From: Macrostomum hystrix
Lineage: Eukaryota; Platyhelminthes; Macrostomidae
DNA length: 64,000 bases
Assembly (NCBI GenBank): GCA_950097015.1
Contig: CATNEN010000030.1
Coordinates: forward strand, 1,783,001 to 1,847,000
Direction of reading: 5' to 3'
In this document: positions 53,238 to 64,000 of the stretch, piece by piece
How the letters are laid out: every line of letters begins with the position of its first letter
How positions within the stretch are numbered: the first letter of the stretch is position 1
Program-made: the position numbers and the translations under genes
Notes under the pieces: generated by a model
Databases searched by the model: none
What the model saw: only the letters and a program-made list of their open reading frames with translations
What the model was told of the DNA's origin: nothing

Positions 53238-55539
53238 AACTACCAAGTAAGAAGAATGTTTAAATCATTTAGAAGCAAGCCAATTTGTATAATTGAAGGT
53301 TTTATTTGTACTAAGCATATTGTCATAAAAGTAAGGGAATATATAGACATGTACATTGAAGTTATATTTATATTGTTGGAATTATTTTATAAAGACAGAG
53401 GCCTACCCCACATAAGCTAACTGCTTCTAGTCCAGTAAACAAATGAAAATATATGAAAATATATGAATTATACATATACGCATGCAAATTATTAAAAAAA
53501 GAAAACAACAGGTAAATTTTTGACACCTGACTGCTTTTAAACTGCAGCATCAAAGCACCGAGCACCCTGCACCCCATTTAAACGCGAACTTCGATGACAA
53601 TTACTTATGTAGTTAATAACATGGTTTTGGCGTATAGACATAACGACCGTGGCGTTATCCATATTTTATTAATCAGTGATCTATTAGTCATCAGCATGCA
53701 GCACAAGTGCACAACACAACACAACCCAGAACTGACTGACTCCCTGTCTGTCACGCGCATGTGGTTTTTATTACTATTTTTGAAATATTTTGTTTACTGT
53801 GTTTTCGCATTTTACTATAACTTAACAAATATTTAAAAAATAATAATTAGAATATTCGTCAGCAAGGCTAAATTAACTCTGTTTTTTTATATTTGTTTTA
53901 TTTTTTACATGCTAACTTTTTAGTCGTCTAAATTTAGAGTCGCTTTCTTACACGTGCTTGCAAGGCATTTTCTTGATTCACCATTTTAGCCAATCGTTTT
54001 CTCAAAAAATCAGCTAATGCCTACCTGTTCGCTCCTAGAATATCAGCCGCAAAAAATTCATAAGTTTTCATAGAATGCATTCGGTCATTTTATGTAATTG
54101 TAATTCCAATTTAAATTAGAAGCATAAAATGCGCCAACCAAACGTTTTAAAAAAATTCTGTTTCAAAATAGTAAAATGATTTTTTTGATAGAACTGGGGA
54201 AGCAGAAGCATTTTAGTCAGAGAAGCGAAAAGGGTTGCGTGCTAGCACATACGCTTTGTTGACGCGTTGTCTATATATATACACGGAGCTGATGGTGCAG
54301 AAGTTATTTATACATTTGTACATGCATTTCAAATCTTGTTACAAATTTTCAAATTACAAATTTTTGTTATGACAAATTTTCTGCACGGGTAATGACTCGA
54401 TCCTATAAAATACTTAGTTTGAACCCTCTGCACGTGGACGTGGTTTATAGTATATTTTTATTTATAACGAGAAGGGTAGAATTTAATTATCAATACAACT
54501 TTTAAGCAGTTATACAATACATTAGATAATCGATTCGTGTTTTAATTTAAGTTCGGCACACGGTGAAAAGAATTCGGATTTTCAATACTCGGTGTAGATT
54601 AAGAAACTGCTGAGCAGTACTCAGTGTTGAGATCGTAAACAGCATGCAATGGGAGATTCACATGACAAAAATCCCATATAGTTCTGGCCTGGAATCGATC
54701 GATCGCCGCATGCCCAGTTCTCATCGATAGAGAATGGGAGTTTTTCCCTCAGGGGAAGTATTAAGGGGGAGGGATCGAGGCATCGATCCCCACACGACAG
54801 ACTCAATATCCCTCATTCCATTTCGCGAAATGAGAAACGGTTAGTTGAGAATGGGATTCAAGTATGCATGGTCGACGTGGGCGGTGAAATCCTAATTAAA
54901 TTAATAAGCAGCGGCCCCACTAACTACTGTCCCACTATTTCCTAACTATAATAAGTAAGGCTCGGAGACCGCTGTGCCGATCTCGCCCTGCTTATACAAA
55001 GATTGTCGGCCCAGATCTCTCCATTTCCTCCTTGTTCCCCCCCGGCGGCCCAATTTTCCTCTTTCGGCGAGTTCTCGGCGATGCCCGCCCTAGCAACCAG
55101 GCTGCGGCCAGTTGGTCGTATCCGGCGGCCAGGTGTGAGTTGAAGGGAATCACAATTTTATTCCAGGCTCTGTACACAATAGCCGCCTCTCCTTGACCAA
55201 CTCACAATGGCTTTGGCGTTCCTGTCAGTTTGTGTTCCCCATCAAACGGTCCCATCTAGAATTTCCACACTTTCTTTGAGCCGCTGGGGCGTTAGCACGC
55301 GCAGCATAGCTGTGGACAAAAAACGGGCAAACACAGACCGCAAGTTCTCAAGATAGTCCAGACCCCATTCCACCTGAGACACGCTCATTAGGCCTTGCCA
55401 TTTACTCTGAGGAAGAATGCGTCCGTAAAGAATGACTAATATTTCGGAAAACCATCTAATTGACGATGCGGAGGGAAAGCTAAAAAATTTGCGAGTGATT
55501 TGGGAAAAGTTTATTCCGCGTCTTCAGACAAGTATTGTA
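53238..55539. other. AT-rich intergenic, no gene seen
   Basis: Only short chance frames. Contains the 14-bp palindrome CATTTCGCGAAATG at about 54822-54835 and ATCGAT-rich hairpin words at 54690-54790. Confidence 0.45.
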
Positions 55540-55544
55540 TATGT

Positions 55545-58500
55545 TTTTAGGCAGTCTTCAGACAGTCTAATCATTTACTTTAGACAGTCTAATCATTCAC
55601 TTCAGACAGTCTAATCATTTACTTCAGACAGTCTAATCATTCACTTCAGACAGTCTAATCATTCACTTCAGACAGTCTAATCATTCACTTCAGACAGTCT
55701 AATCATTTACTTCAGACAGTCTAATCATTCACTTCAGACAGTCTAATCATTCACTTCAGACAGTCTAATCATTCACTTCAGACAGTCTAATCATTCACTT
55801 CAGACAGTCTAATCATTTACTGTAGACAGTCTAATCATTCACTTCAGACAGTCTAATCATTCACTTCAGACAGTCTAATCATTCACTTCAGACAGTCTAA
55901 TCATTTACTTCAGACAGTCTAATCATTTACTTCAGACAGTCTAATCATTCACTTCAGACAGTCTAATCATTTACTTCAGACAGTCTAATCATTTACTTCA
56001 GACAGTCTAATCATTCACTTCAGACAGTCTAATCATTTACTTCAGACAGTCTAATCATTCACTTCAGACAGTCTAATCATTCACTTCAGACAGTCTAATC
56101 ATTTACTTCAGACAGTCTAATCATTCACTTCAGACAGTCTAATCATTTACTTCAGACAGTCTAATCATTCACTTCAGACAGTCTAATCATTTACTTCAGA
56201 CACTCTAATCATTTACTTCAGACACTCTAATCATTTACTTCAGACACTCTAATCATTCACTTCAGGCAGTCTAATCATTCACTTCAGACAGTCTAATCAT
56301 TCACTTCAGACAGTCTAATCATTCACTTCAGACAGTCTAATCATTCACTTCAGACACTCTAATCATTCACTTCAGACAGTCTAATCATTCACTTCAGACA
56401 GTATAATCATTCACTTCAGACAGTCTAATCATTTACTTCAGACAGTCTAATCATTCACTTCAGACAGTCTAATCATTCACTTCAGACAGTCTAATCATTC
56501 ACTTCAGACAGTATAATCATTCACTTCAGACAGTCTAATCATTTCACTTCAGACAGTCTAATCATTCACTTCAGACAGTCTAATCATTCACTTCAGGACA
56601 GTCTAATCATTCACTTCAGACAGTCTAATCATTCACTTCAGACAGTCTAATCATTCACTTCAGACAGTCTAATCATTCACTTCAGACAGTCTAATCATTC
56701 ACTTCAGACAGTCTAATCATTCACTTCAGACAGTCTAATCATTTCACTTCAGACAGTCTAATCATTCACTTCAGACAGTCTAATCATTCACTTCAGACAG
56801 TCTAATCATTTACTTCAGACAGTCTAATCATTCACTTCAGACAGTCTAATCATTTACTTCAGGACAGTCTAATCATTTCACTTCAGGCAGTCTAATCATT
56901 TCACTTCAGACAGTCTAATCATTCACTTCAGACAGTCTAATCATTCACTTCAGACAGTCTAATCATTCACTTCAGCAGTCTAATCATTTACTTCAGACAG
57001 TCTAATCATTTACTTCAGACAGTCTAATCATTCACTTCAGACAGTCTAATCATTCACTTCAGACAGTCTAATCATTCACTTCAGACAGTCTAATCATTCA
57101 CTTCAGACAGTCTAATCATTCACTTCAGACAGTCTAATCATTTACTGTCAGACAGTCTAATCATTCACTTCAGACAGTCTAATCATTTACTTCAGACAGT
57201 CGTAATCATTTACTTCAGACAGTCTAATCATTCACTTCAGACAGTCTAATCATTCACTTCAGACAGTCTAATCATTTACTGTCAGACAGTCTAATCATTC
57301 ACTTCAGACAGTCTAATCATTCACTTCAGACAGTCTAATCATTCACTTCAGACAGTCTAATCATTTACTTCAGACAGTCTAATCATTTACTTCAGACAGT
57401 CTAATCATTCACTTCAGACAGTCTAATCATTTACTTCAGACAGTCTAATCATTTACTTCAGACAGTCTAATCATTCACTTCAGACAGTCTAATCATTTCA
57501 CTTCAGACAGTCTAATCATTCACTTCAGACAGTCTAATCATTCACTTCAGACAGTCTAATCATTCACTTCAGACAGTCTAATCATTCACTTCAGACAGTC
57601 TAATCATTTACTTCAGACAGTCTAATCATTCACTTCAGACAGTCTAATCATTCACTTCAGACAGTCTAATCATTTCACTTCAGACAGTCTAATCATTTAC
57701 TTCAGACAGTCTAATCATTCACTTCAGACAGTCTAATCATTCACTTCAGACAGTCTAATCATTCACTTCAGACAGTCTAATCATTCACTTCAGACAGTCT
57801 AATCATTCACTTCAGACAGTCTAATCATTCACTTCAGACAGTCTAATCATTCACTTCAGACAGTCTAATCATTCACTTCAGACAGTCTAATCATTCACTT
57901 CAGACAGTCTAATCATTCACTTCAGACAGTCTAATCATTCACTTCAGACAGTCTAATCATTCACTTCAGACAGTCTAATCATTCACTTCAGACAGTCTAA
58001 TCATTCACTTCAGACAGTCTAATCATTCACTTCAGACAGTCTAATCATTCACTTCAGACAGTCTAATCATTCACTTCAGACAGTCTAATCATTCACTTCA
58101 GACAGTCTAATCATTCACTTCAGACAGTCTAATCATTCACTTCAGACAGTCTAATCATTCACTTCAGACAGTCTAATCATTCACTTCAGACAGTCTAATC
58201 ATTCACTTCAGACAGTCTAATCATTCACTTCAGACAGTCTAATCATTTACTTCAGACAGTCTAATCATTCACTTCAGACAGTCTAATCATTCACTTCAGA
58301 CAGTCTAATCATTCACTTCAGACAGTCTAATCATTCACTTCAGACAGTCTAATCATTACTTCAGACAGTCTAATCATTCACTTCAGACAGTCTAATCATT
58401 CACTTCAGACAGTCTAATCATTCACTTCAGACAGTCTAATCATTTACTTCAGACAGTCTAATCATTCACTTCAGACAGTCTAATCATTTACTTCAGACAG

Positions 58501-59665
58501 TCTAATCATTCACTTCAGACAGTCTAATCATTCACTTCAGACAGTCTAATCATTCACTTCAGACAGTCTAATCATTCACTTCAGACAGTCTAATCATTCA
58601 CTTCAGACAGTCTAATCATTCACTTCAGACAGTCTAATCATTCACTTCAGACAGTCTAATCATTCACTTCAGACAGTCTAATCATTCACTTCAGACAGTC
58701 TAATCATTTACTTCAGACAGTCTAATCATTCACTTCAGACAGTCTAATCATTCACTTCAGACAGTCTAATCATTCACTTCAGACAGTCTAATCATTACTT
58801 CAGACAGTCTAATCATTTACTTCAGACAGTCTAATCATTCACTTCAGACAGTCTAATCATTCACTTCAGACAGTCTAATCATTCACTTCAGACAGTCTAA
58901 TCATTTACTTCAGACAGTCTAATCATTCACTTCAGACAGTCTAATCATTCACTTCAGACAGTCTAATCATTTACTTCAGACAGTCTAATCATTCACTTCA
59001 GACAGTCTAATCATTCACTTCAGACAGTCTAATCATTCACTTCAGACAGTCTAATCATTCACTTCAGACAGTCTAATCATTCACTTCAGGACAGTCTAAT
59101 CATTCACTTTCAGACAGTCTAATCATTCACTTCAGACAGTCTAATCATTCACTTCAGACAGTCTAATCATTCACTTCAGACAGTCTAATCATTTACTTCA
59201 GACAGTCTAATCATTTACTTCAGACAGTCTAATCATTTACTTCAGACAGTCTAATCATTCACTTCAGACAGTCTAATCATTCACTTCAGGCAGTCTAATC
59301 ATTTACTTCAGGCAGTCTAATCATTTACTTTAGACACTCTAATCATTTACTTCAGACAGTCTAATCATTCACTTCAGACACTCTAATCATTCACTTCAGA
59401 CAGTCTAATCATTCACTTCAGACAGTCTAATCATTCACTTCAGACAGTCTAATCATTCACTTCAGACAGTCTAATCATTCACTTCAGACAGTCTAATCAT
59501 TTACTTCAGACAGTCTAATCATTCACTTCAGACAGTCTAATCATTTCACTTCAGACAGTCTAATCATTCACTTCAGGCAGTCTAATCATTCACTTCAGAC
59601 AGTCTAATCATTCACTTCAGACAGTCTAATCATTCACTTCAGACAGTCTAATCATTCACTTCACT
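55545..59665. repeat. 22-bp satellite block, about 187 copies, 4.1 kb
   Basis: Unit core AATCATTCACTTCAGACAGT plus CT. Main alternation is TTCACTT versus TTTACTT. Single-base insertions or losses (TTTCACTT, CAGGACAG, ATTACTT) occur mostly at 56540-57700 and again near 58350, 58790 and 59090, while the 57750-58250 part is almost uniform. The right edge runs straight into a LINE relic at about 59665. Confidence 0.98.
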
Positions 59666-60056
59666 TCGCTCTCGTCAGCTTGAAAGGCCGCACGGAGCAG
59701 CACCGAGTGCGCCGATTCCAGCTCCCGCTCTAGCGTAGCCGTCAGCGTCCACGACTCGGCGTTGTACAGCAGGACGGTCTCGAACCACCGCCTGCCACAG
59801 CCGAGCCCTCTGGCGGTCAGGCAGCGCTGTGGACTGGAGGACGGCCCGGATCGAACGGTAGGCCGCCCATGCGAGTCCTCTGCGCCGTCGGATGTCGTCT
59901 TCCACGTTGGGCACCAGACCGCCGAGGTAAGTGAACCGCTGGCAGCGTGCGAGCGAGATGATCTGCCCGTCTGCGCCGCGGCACGTGAGGTCCGCTGGGA
60001 TGTCGGCCGGCATGGTCAGCACCTCGGTCTTAAGCGAGTTGATCACTGCATAGACC
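59666..60056 (-). pseudogene. LINE reverse-transcriptase C-terminal relic
   Basis: Minus-strand frame from 60046: INSLKTEVLTMPADIP, then CQRFTYLGGLVPNVEDDIRR and AAYRSIRAVLQSTALPDRQR (connection domain after the RT palm). A frameshift near 59800 is followed by VLLYNAESWTLTATLERELE and VLLRAAF. This is the RTE-like RT/C-terminal region. It is cut off by the 22-bp satellite. Confidence 0.82.
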
Positions 60057-60420
60057 TCTATTGGCCAATCCTAATTGGTTCATTAATGCAATAATTAACG
60101 ATTATATGAATTGTTATTCAACATAACCAACAATAGAGTAGCCGACATAGTTAGATGATGAGAACTTTAGAGCAGGAAAAATGTTGTCTATATTGGTGGT
60201 TTTGCCATCAGACACCCGGACGAGAATCATTGAATATCTCGATGATGCTGATGTTTTGTGATTCTGGAAGTTGTTTTTACGGATAGAGCGAAAAATGTTA
60301 GCCCGTCATCTGGACTTTCAAAGCGGCCGGTTGAATATTTTGGAAGATACAGAAAAAAATGTGGGTAGTTAAAATACCCCCCGTGTTTTTTCTACCGGTG
60401 GCGACGTAGCCGATCTCAGC

Positions 60421-60466
60421 AGGCTATTCGAGCGAGCCCGTCAGCGTCCAGGTCTCGGTGTACAGT
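60421..60466 (-). pseudogene. Short LINE fragment
   Basis: Minus strand encodes LYTETWTLTGSLE, the same block as VLFYNIETWTLTDSLE at 5.4 kb and ESWTLTATLE at 59.75 kb. A separate, very short remnant. Confidence 0.55.
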
Positions 60467-60479
60467 GTCTCGGCGTCTA

Positions 60480-60552
60480 TAGACAAAATGGAAATCATCC
60501 ATCGACAAAATGGAATTCATCCATAGACAAAATGGAAATCGTCCATAGACAA
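60480..60552 (+). repeat. Short 28-bp tandem repeat, about 2.7 copies
   Basis: Repeats of GACAAAATGGAAATCATCCAT-like units in which one copy has GAATTC in place of GAAATC. An example of a small array at an early stage. Confidence 0.8.
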
Positions 60553-61560
60553 TTAGAAAACTCGAGCCTTCGCCGCGAGGTCAGGCCATTCTCAGGAGAA
60601 GCAGTGGGATCTTGGACGCAATCCCCTGCAGGAGTAAATAAAGATGCATTAAAGTGGTTTTCCAGTTTTATGACTGCGCTACCCATCGTATAGCTTTGCA
60701 TTGCGTAACCATATTTTATGGAGCTGTTTCGGTTAAACAGAAAAACCCGCGACCGCTAATAATTGCTGTCCCATCGTGTGCACATCCCATGCATCCCATC
60801 AAGAGATGGGACACTGAGATTGTTCGCCATATAAAAACACTCTCGGACGTGCTTGAAAAGTAGCATAACAGGGGGAAACGATGGCACTCACAGAAAGTGA
60901 TTTGCGCTGATTTTTTTCATTGTTGCGTCACTATAATTTTCCATGGGGATAAAATCATTGATGAAACCAAGACAATAAATCTTTTCAGTGTGCAGTGTAG
61001 TAAGTTTGTCAGGCAATTGAATTTATTTTGCCACTTCAGTTCATATTGGGTTCAGTAATGTCAGTAATAAAAAATCACGGCCTTACCTAAACCAACGTGG
61101 ATAGGAAAGTTTAGCGAAGCCTAAAGTCAAAAGCGGAACCAAACAGAACCAACCTGCCAATAAGCCTAGGGTGGAAATATAATACTTATGCTCTATTTAT
61201 CTCTCAGTGAAGAGATTAGAATTGCTGTATCGAATTGCTTTTAAGCTTCGCATGGGATTCAATTTGTGTTGCTATGCCAACTATAGAACTTGGGCACAAA
61301 TCAGAAACCCGTAACCTATTTCAAGATTCAATTGCTTTATTGCCAACTAATTAATTCTGTCCACTTACTATGGATTTAAATATAGAATTAGCATTTGTTT
61401 ATTTAGCGACGGACTTATAATTCCAGACTTGTTCAAATTGAGACTTCTATCGATCTACCCAATAGGTCGGACACGATACACTTTTTCATTAAGATTTGTA
61501 GATTCACTTGTTTGCGCATTGGCTAAGTGACTTTTCTGAATACGAATTTTATTTACCGAG
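60553..61560. other. Intergenic, no gene seen
   Basis: AT-rich sequence with no recognised gene or repeat. Confidence 0.4.
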
Positions 61561-61571
61561 AACAGAGGAGA

Positions 61572-62112
61572 TTATAAAGAGAGTAGACCAGAGATGAAGG
61601 GAGAGACCAGAGATGAAGGGAGAGACCAGAGATGAAGGGAGAGACCAGAGATGAAGGGAGAGACCAGAGATGAAGGGAGAGACCAGAGATGAAGGGAGAG
61701 ACCAGAGATGAAGGGAGAGACCAGAATGAAGGGAGAGACCAGAGATGAAGGGAGAGACTAGAGATGAAGGGAGAGACCAGAATGAAGGGAGAGACCAGAG
61801 ATGAAGCAAGAGACCAGAGATGAAGGGAGAGACCAGAGATGAAGGGAGAGACCAGAGATGAAGGGAGAGACCAGAGATGAAGGGAGAGACCAGAATGAAG
61901 GGAGAGACCAGAGATGAAGCAAGAGACCAGAGATGAAGGGAGAGACCAGAGATGAAGGGAGAGACCAGAGATGAAGGGAGAGACCAGAGATGAAGGGAGA
62001 GACCAGAGACGTACGGAGAGACCAGAGATGAAGGGAGAGACCAGAGATGAAGGGAGAGACCAGAGATGAAGGGAGAGACCAGAGATGAAGGGAGAGACCA
62101 AAGATCTAGGGA
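61572..62112. repeat. 19-bp minisatellite, about 29 copies
   Basis: Unit GAGACCAGAGATGAAGGGA. A 17-bp form lacking GA (CCAGAATGAAG) and a GAAGCAAGA variant recur in the same order twice, which indicates duplication of a block of about seven units. Confidence 0.96.
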
Positions 62113-62712
62113 GATACAGGACATGCAAGAAATAGTTAGGTTTCGACAATAGGCCAAAGCCAAGTGGACCAAGTTGCCACCAATGGGACAGATCTCACGC
62201 TGATAATCAGGCTGCAAAGATCTCATTGTGCAAACTGTCCACTCTCTGTGGGTGTGCTAAACTATTAAAACCATTTTTTCCGTAAGATTCGATCATTTTG
62301 ATTGACTGAGTGTCGCCTGCACGCCCGCAGACCCAAATATAGCCCGAACACTGCCTCGGGTCTGACGGACAGGTCGGTTGCAATGCATGGGTGTTAACAC
62401 CTTAATAGCGCGGGACGTGTTAGGAATTAACAATTAATAGACAGAAATCTTCTGTGGCAGACAGATGGTCAAAAACACGACTATCATTGTGTGCACAAAT
62501 AATTCTCACATTTATTTGCAAGGCTGTTATCGGGGCGATATTCGACTTTTAGTGAAAATGTACAAGGCCCATTGGAAGCCTGTTATGCAACTTAAGCAAA
62601 CATACATTACATAAAATTGCTACAATTAACAGTTTGTCTCACATTAAAGATTGTCAATTATTAACTCTAACTCTTAATCTAATCTCTAAAACACTCACTG
62701 AGATGAGAACCA
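62113..62712. other. Intergenic, no gene seen
   Basis: Spacer between two arrays; nothing recognised. Confidence 0.4.
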
Positions 62713-62714
62713 AG

Positions 62715-63258
62715 ACGATGAAGGCAGGCAGTGGGTGAGAAGGCAGGCAGTGGGTGAGAAGGCAGGCAGTGGGTGAGAAGGCAGGCAGTGGGTGAGAAGG
62801 CAGGCAGTGGGTGAGAAGGCAGGCAGTGGGTGAGAAGGCAGGCAGTGGGTGAGAAGGCAGGCAGTGGGTGAGAAGGCAGGCGGTGGGTGAGAAGGCAGGC
62901 AGTGGGTGAGAAGGCAGGCAGTGGGTGAGAAGGCAGGCAGTGGGTGAGAAGAGAAGGCAGGCAGTGGGTGAGAAGGCAGGCAGTGGGTGAGAAGGCAGGC
63001 AGTGGGTGAGAAGGCAGGCAGTGGGTGAGAAGGCAGGCGGTGGGTGAGAAGGCAGGCGGTGGGTGAGAAGGCAGGCAGTAGGTGAGAAGGCAGGCAGTGG
63101 GTGAGAAGGCAGGCAGTGGGTGAGAAGGCAGGCAGTGGGTGAGAAGGCAGGCAGTGGGTGAGAAGAGAAGGCAGGCAGTGGGTGAGAAGGCAGGCGGTGG
63201 GTGAGAAGGCAGGCAGTGGGTGAGAAGGCAGGCAGTGGGTGAGAAGGCAGGCAGTGTG
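62715..63258. repeat. 19-bp minisatellite, about 28 copies
   Basis: Unit GGCAGGCAGTGGGTGAGAA, nearly perfect, with GGCGGTG variants and two sites (about 62946 and 63164) carrying an extra GAGAA. The GGGTG-rich strand is plus. Confidence 0.97.
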
Positions 63259-63660
63259 ATCAGGACCACCAGCAGTTGCTCAGATCGGCAGCGGAAATGC
63301 GGCAGATTTCCAGGTAATCAGCGCACATGCCTGTCAGAATTTCCCAATTAAAAATGCGGAAACGGACGCTTAGCTGCTAATTTTTGCTGCTTGCGGAAGA
63401 AGCAAAATGCACCAGATTTTTCCCGCTGTCTTCTCTAAAGACGAACATTTTTTGTTCATGCTTTTATTACACTGCTTAATTACTCGTTCTTAATACTAAA
63501 TCCAGGAGGTCATAAAGTAAATCATAAACAGTAAAACTTTATTCAGTAAAATATGTGGCTGAATGAAGTTTCAATCTAAATTACACAATGATAAAGTTTA
63601 TGAGCTTGAAATTGTAAGTTAGGAACTGTTGCAAAAACTACGAGTGACTACATAGTATTT
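63259..63660. other. Intergenic, no gene seen
   Basis: AT-rich spacer; nothing recognised. Confidence 0.4.
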
Positions 63661-63667
63661 TTGTGAC

Positions 63668-64000
63668 TGCGAGTGGATACTTCACAAACTACAGGAGATA
63701 TTTCACAAACTACAGGAGATATTTCACAAACTACAGGAGATACTTCACAAACTACAGGAGATATTTCACAAACTACAGGAGATATTTCACAAACTACAGG
63801 AGATATTTCACAAACTACAGGAGATATTTCACAAACTACAGGAGATACTTCACAAACTACAGGAGATGCTTCACAAACTACAGGAGATGCTTCACAAACT
63901 ACGAGTCGAGAATTCACAAACTACGGGTGGATATTTCACAAACTACAGGAGATATTTCACAAACTACAGGAGATACTTCACAAACTACAGGAGATATTTC
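63668..64000. repeat. 21-bp minisatellite, cut by the window end
   Basis: At least 15 copies of TTCACAAACTACAGGAGATA plus T, with ATACTTC and ATGCTTC variants. The array continues past 64000, so its full size is unknown. Confidence 0.96.

Noticed and set aside
55545-59665. CRISPR-like or centromeric nature of the 22-bp block
   Set aside because: Units are contiguous with no spacers, in an animal genome, so not CRISPR. Centromeric identity cannot be judged from one 4-kb block.
61549-63269. Leu/Ser-rich and Pro/Cys-rich minus-strand frames
   Set aside because: Generated by two 19-bp arrays; period 19 repeats every 57 bases in frame, giving 19-residue protein periods without other evidence.

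Overview
This is a stretch of animal nuclear genome. The coding parts are GC-rich exons with GT-AG introns, the gaps are AT-rich, and tRNA-derived SINEs, LINE and mariner relics and a very large number of tandem repeats lie between and inside the genes. A receptor tyrosine kinase with a Venus-flytrap ectodomain (a Venus kinase receptor, a family known from invertebrates and absent from vertebrates) points to an invertebrate. Together with the minisatellite load this suggests a lophotrochozoan, perhaps a free-living flatworm of the Macrostomum type. The species is inference; the sequence does not prove it.

Layout. 0.1-4.5 kb: two tandem plus-strand Na+/K+-ATPase beta-subunit genes, one uninterrupted and one with three exons whose introns carry a mariner relic and SINE pieces. 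5.4-7.3 kb: decayed LINE fragments around a 23-bp minisatellite. 7.7-8.9 kb: a small two-pore-domain (K2P) potassium channel gene with three exons. 9-21 kb: no convincing gene, but a stack of minisatellites (30, 30, 32, 55 and 24 bp units), a SINE, an inverted-repeat element and a dispersed direct repeat. 21.1-22.6 kb: an uninterrupted class A GPCR on the minus strand. 22.6-29 kb: AT-rich, gene-poor. 29.0-33.0 kb: a complete five-exon polypeptide N-acetylgalactosaminyltransferase with three repeat-filled introns. 34.6-35.1 kb: a small secreted cysteine-containing protein on the minus strand with a TATA-like box. 35.8-41 kb: four minisatellites. 41.1-50.8 kb: the Venus kinase receptor on the minus strand, nine exons from signal peptide to C-terminal tail. 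50.8-64 kb: no protein gene seen; it holds two inverted hAT-like MITEs, a 4.1-kb 22-bp satellite block, LINE relics and three more minisatellites, the last running off the window end.

The genes look like independent membrane and secretory-pathway genes (ion pump subunit, K+ channel, GPCR, O-glycosylation enzyme, receptor kinase, secreted protein); nothing indicates an operon except possibly the tandem beta-subunit pair. The most striking feature is the tandem-repeat load: by my tally about 24 arrays cover roughly 18 kb (about 28 percent) of the window, and every intron of the Venus kinase receptor contains either a minisatellite or a SINE. Splice junctions were placed by eye from GT-AG signals, reading frame and family similarity; no alignment or RNA evidence was available.
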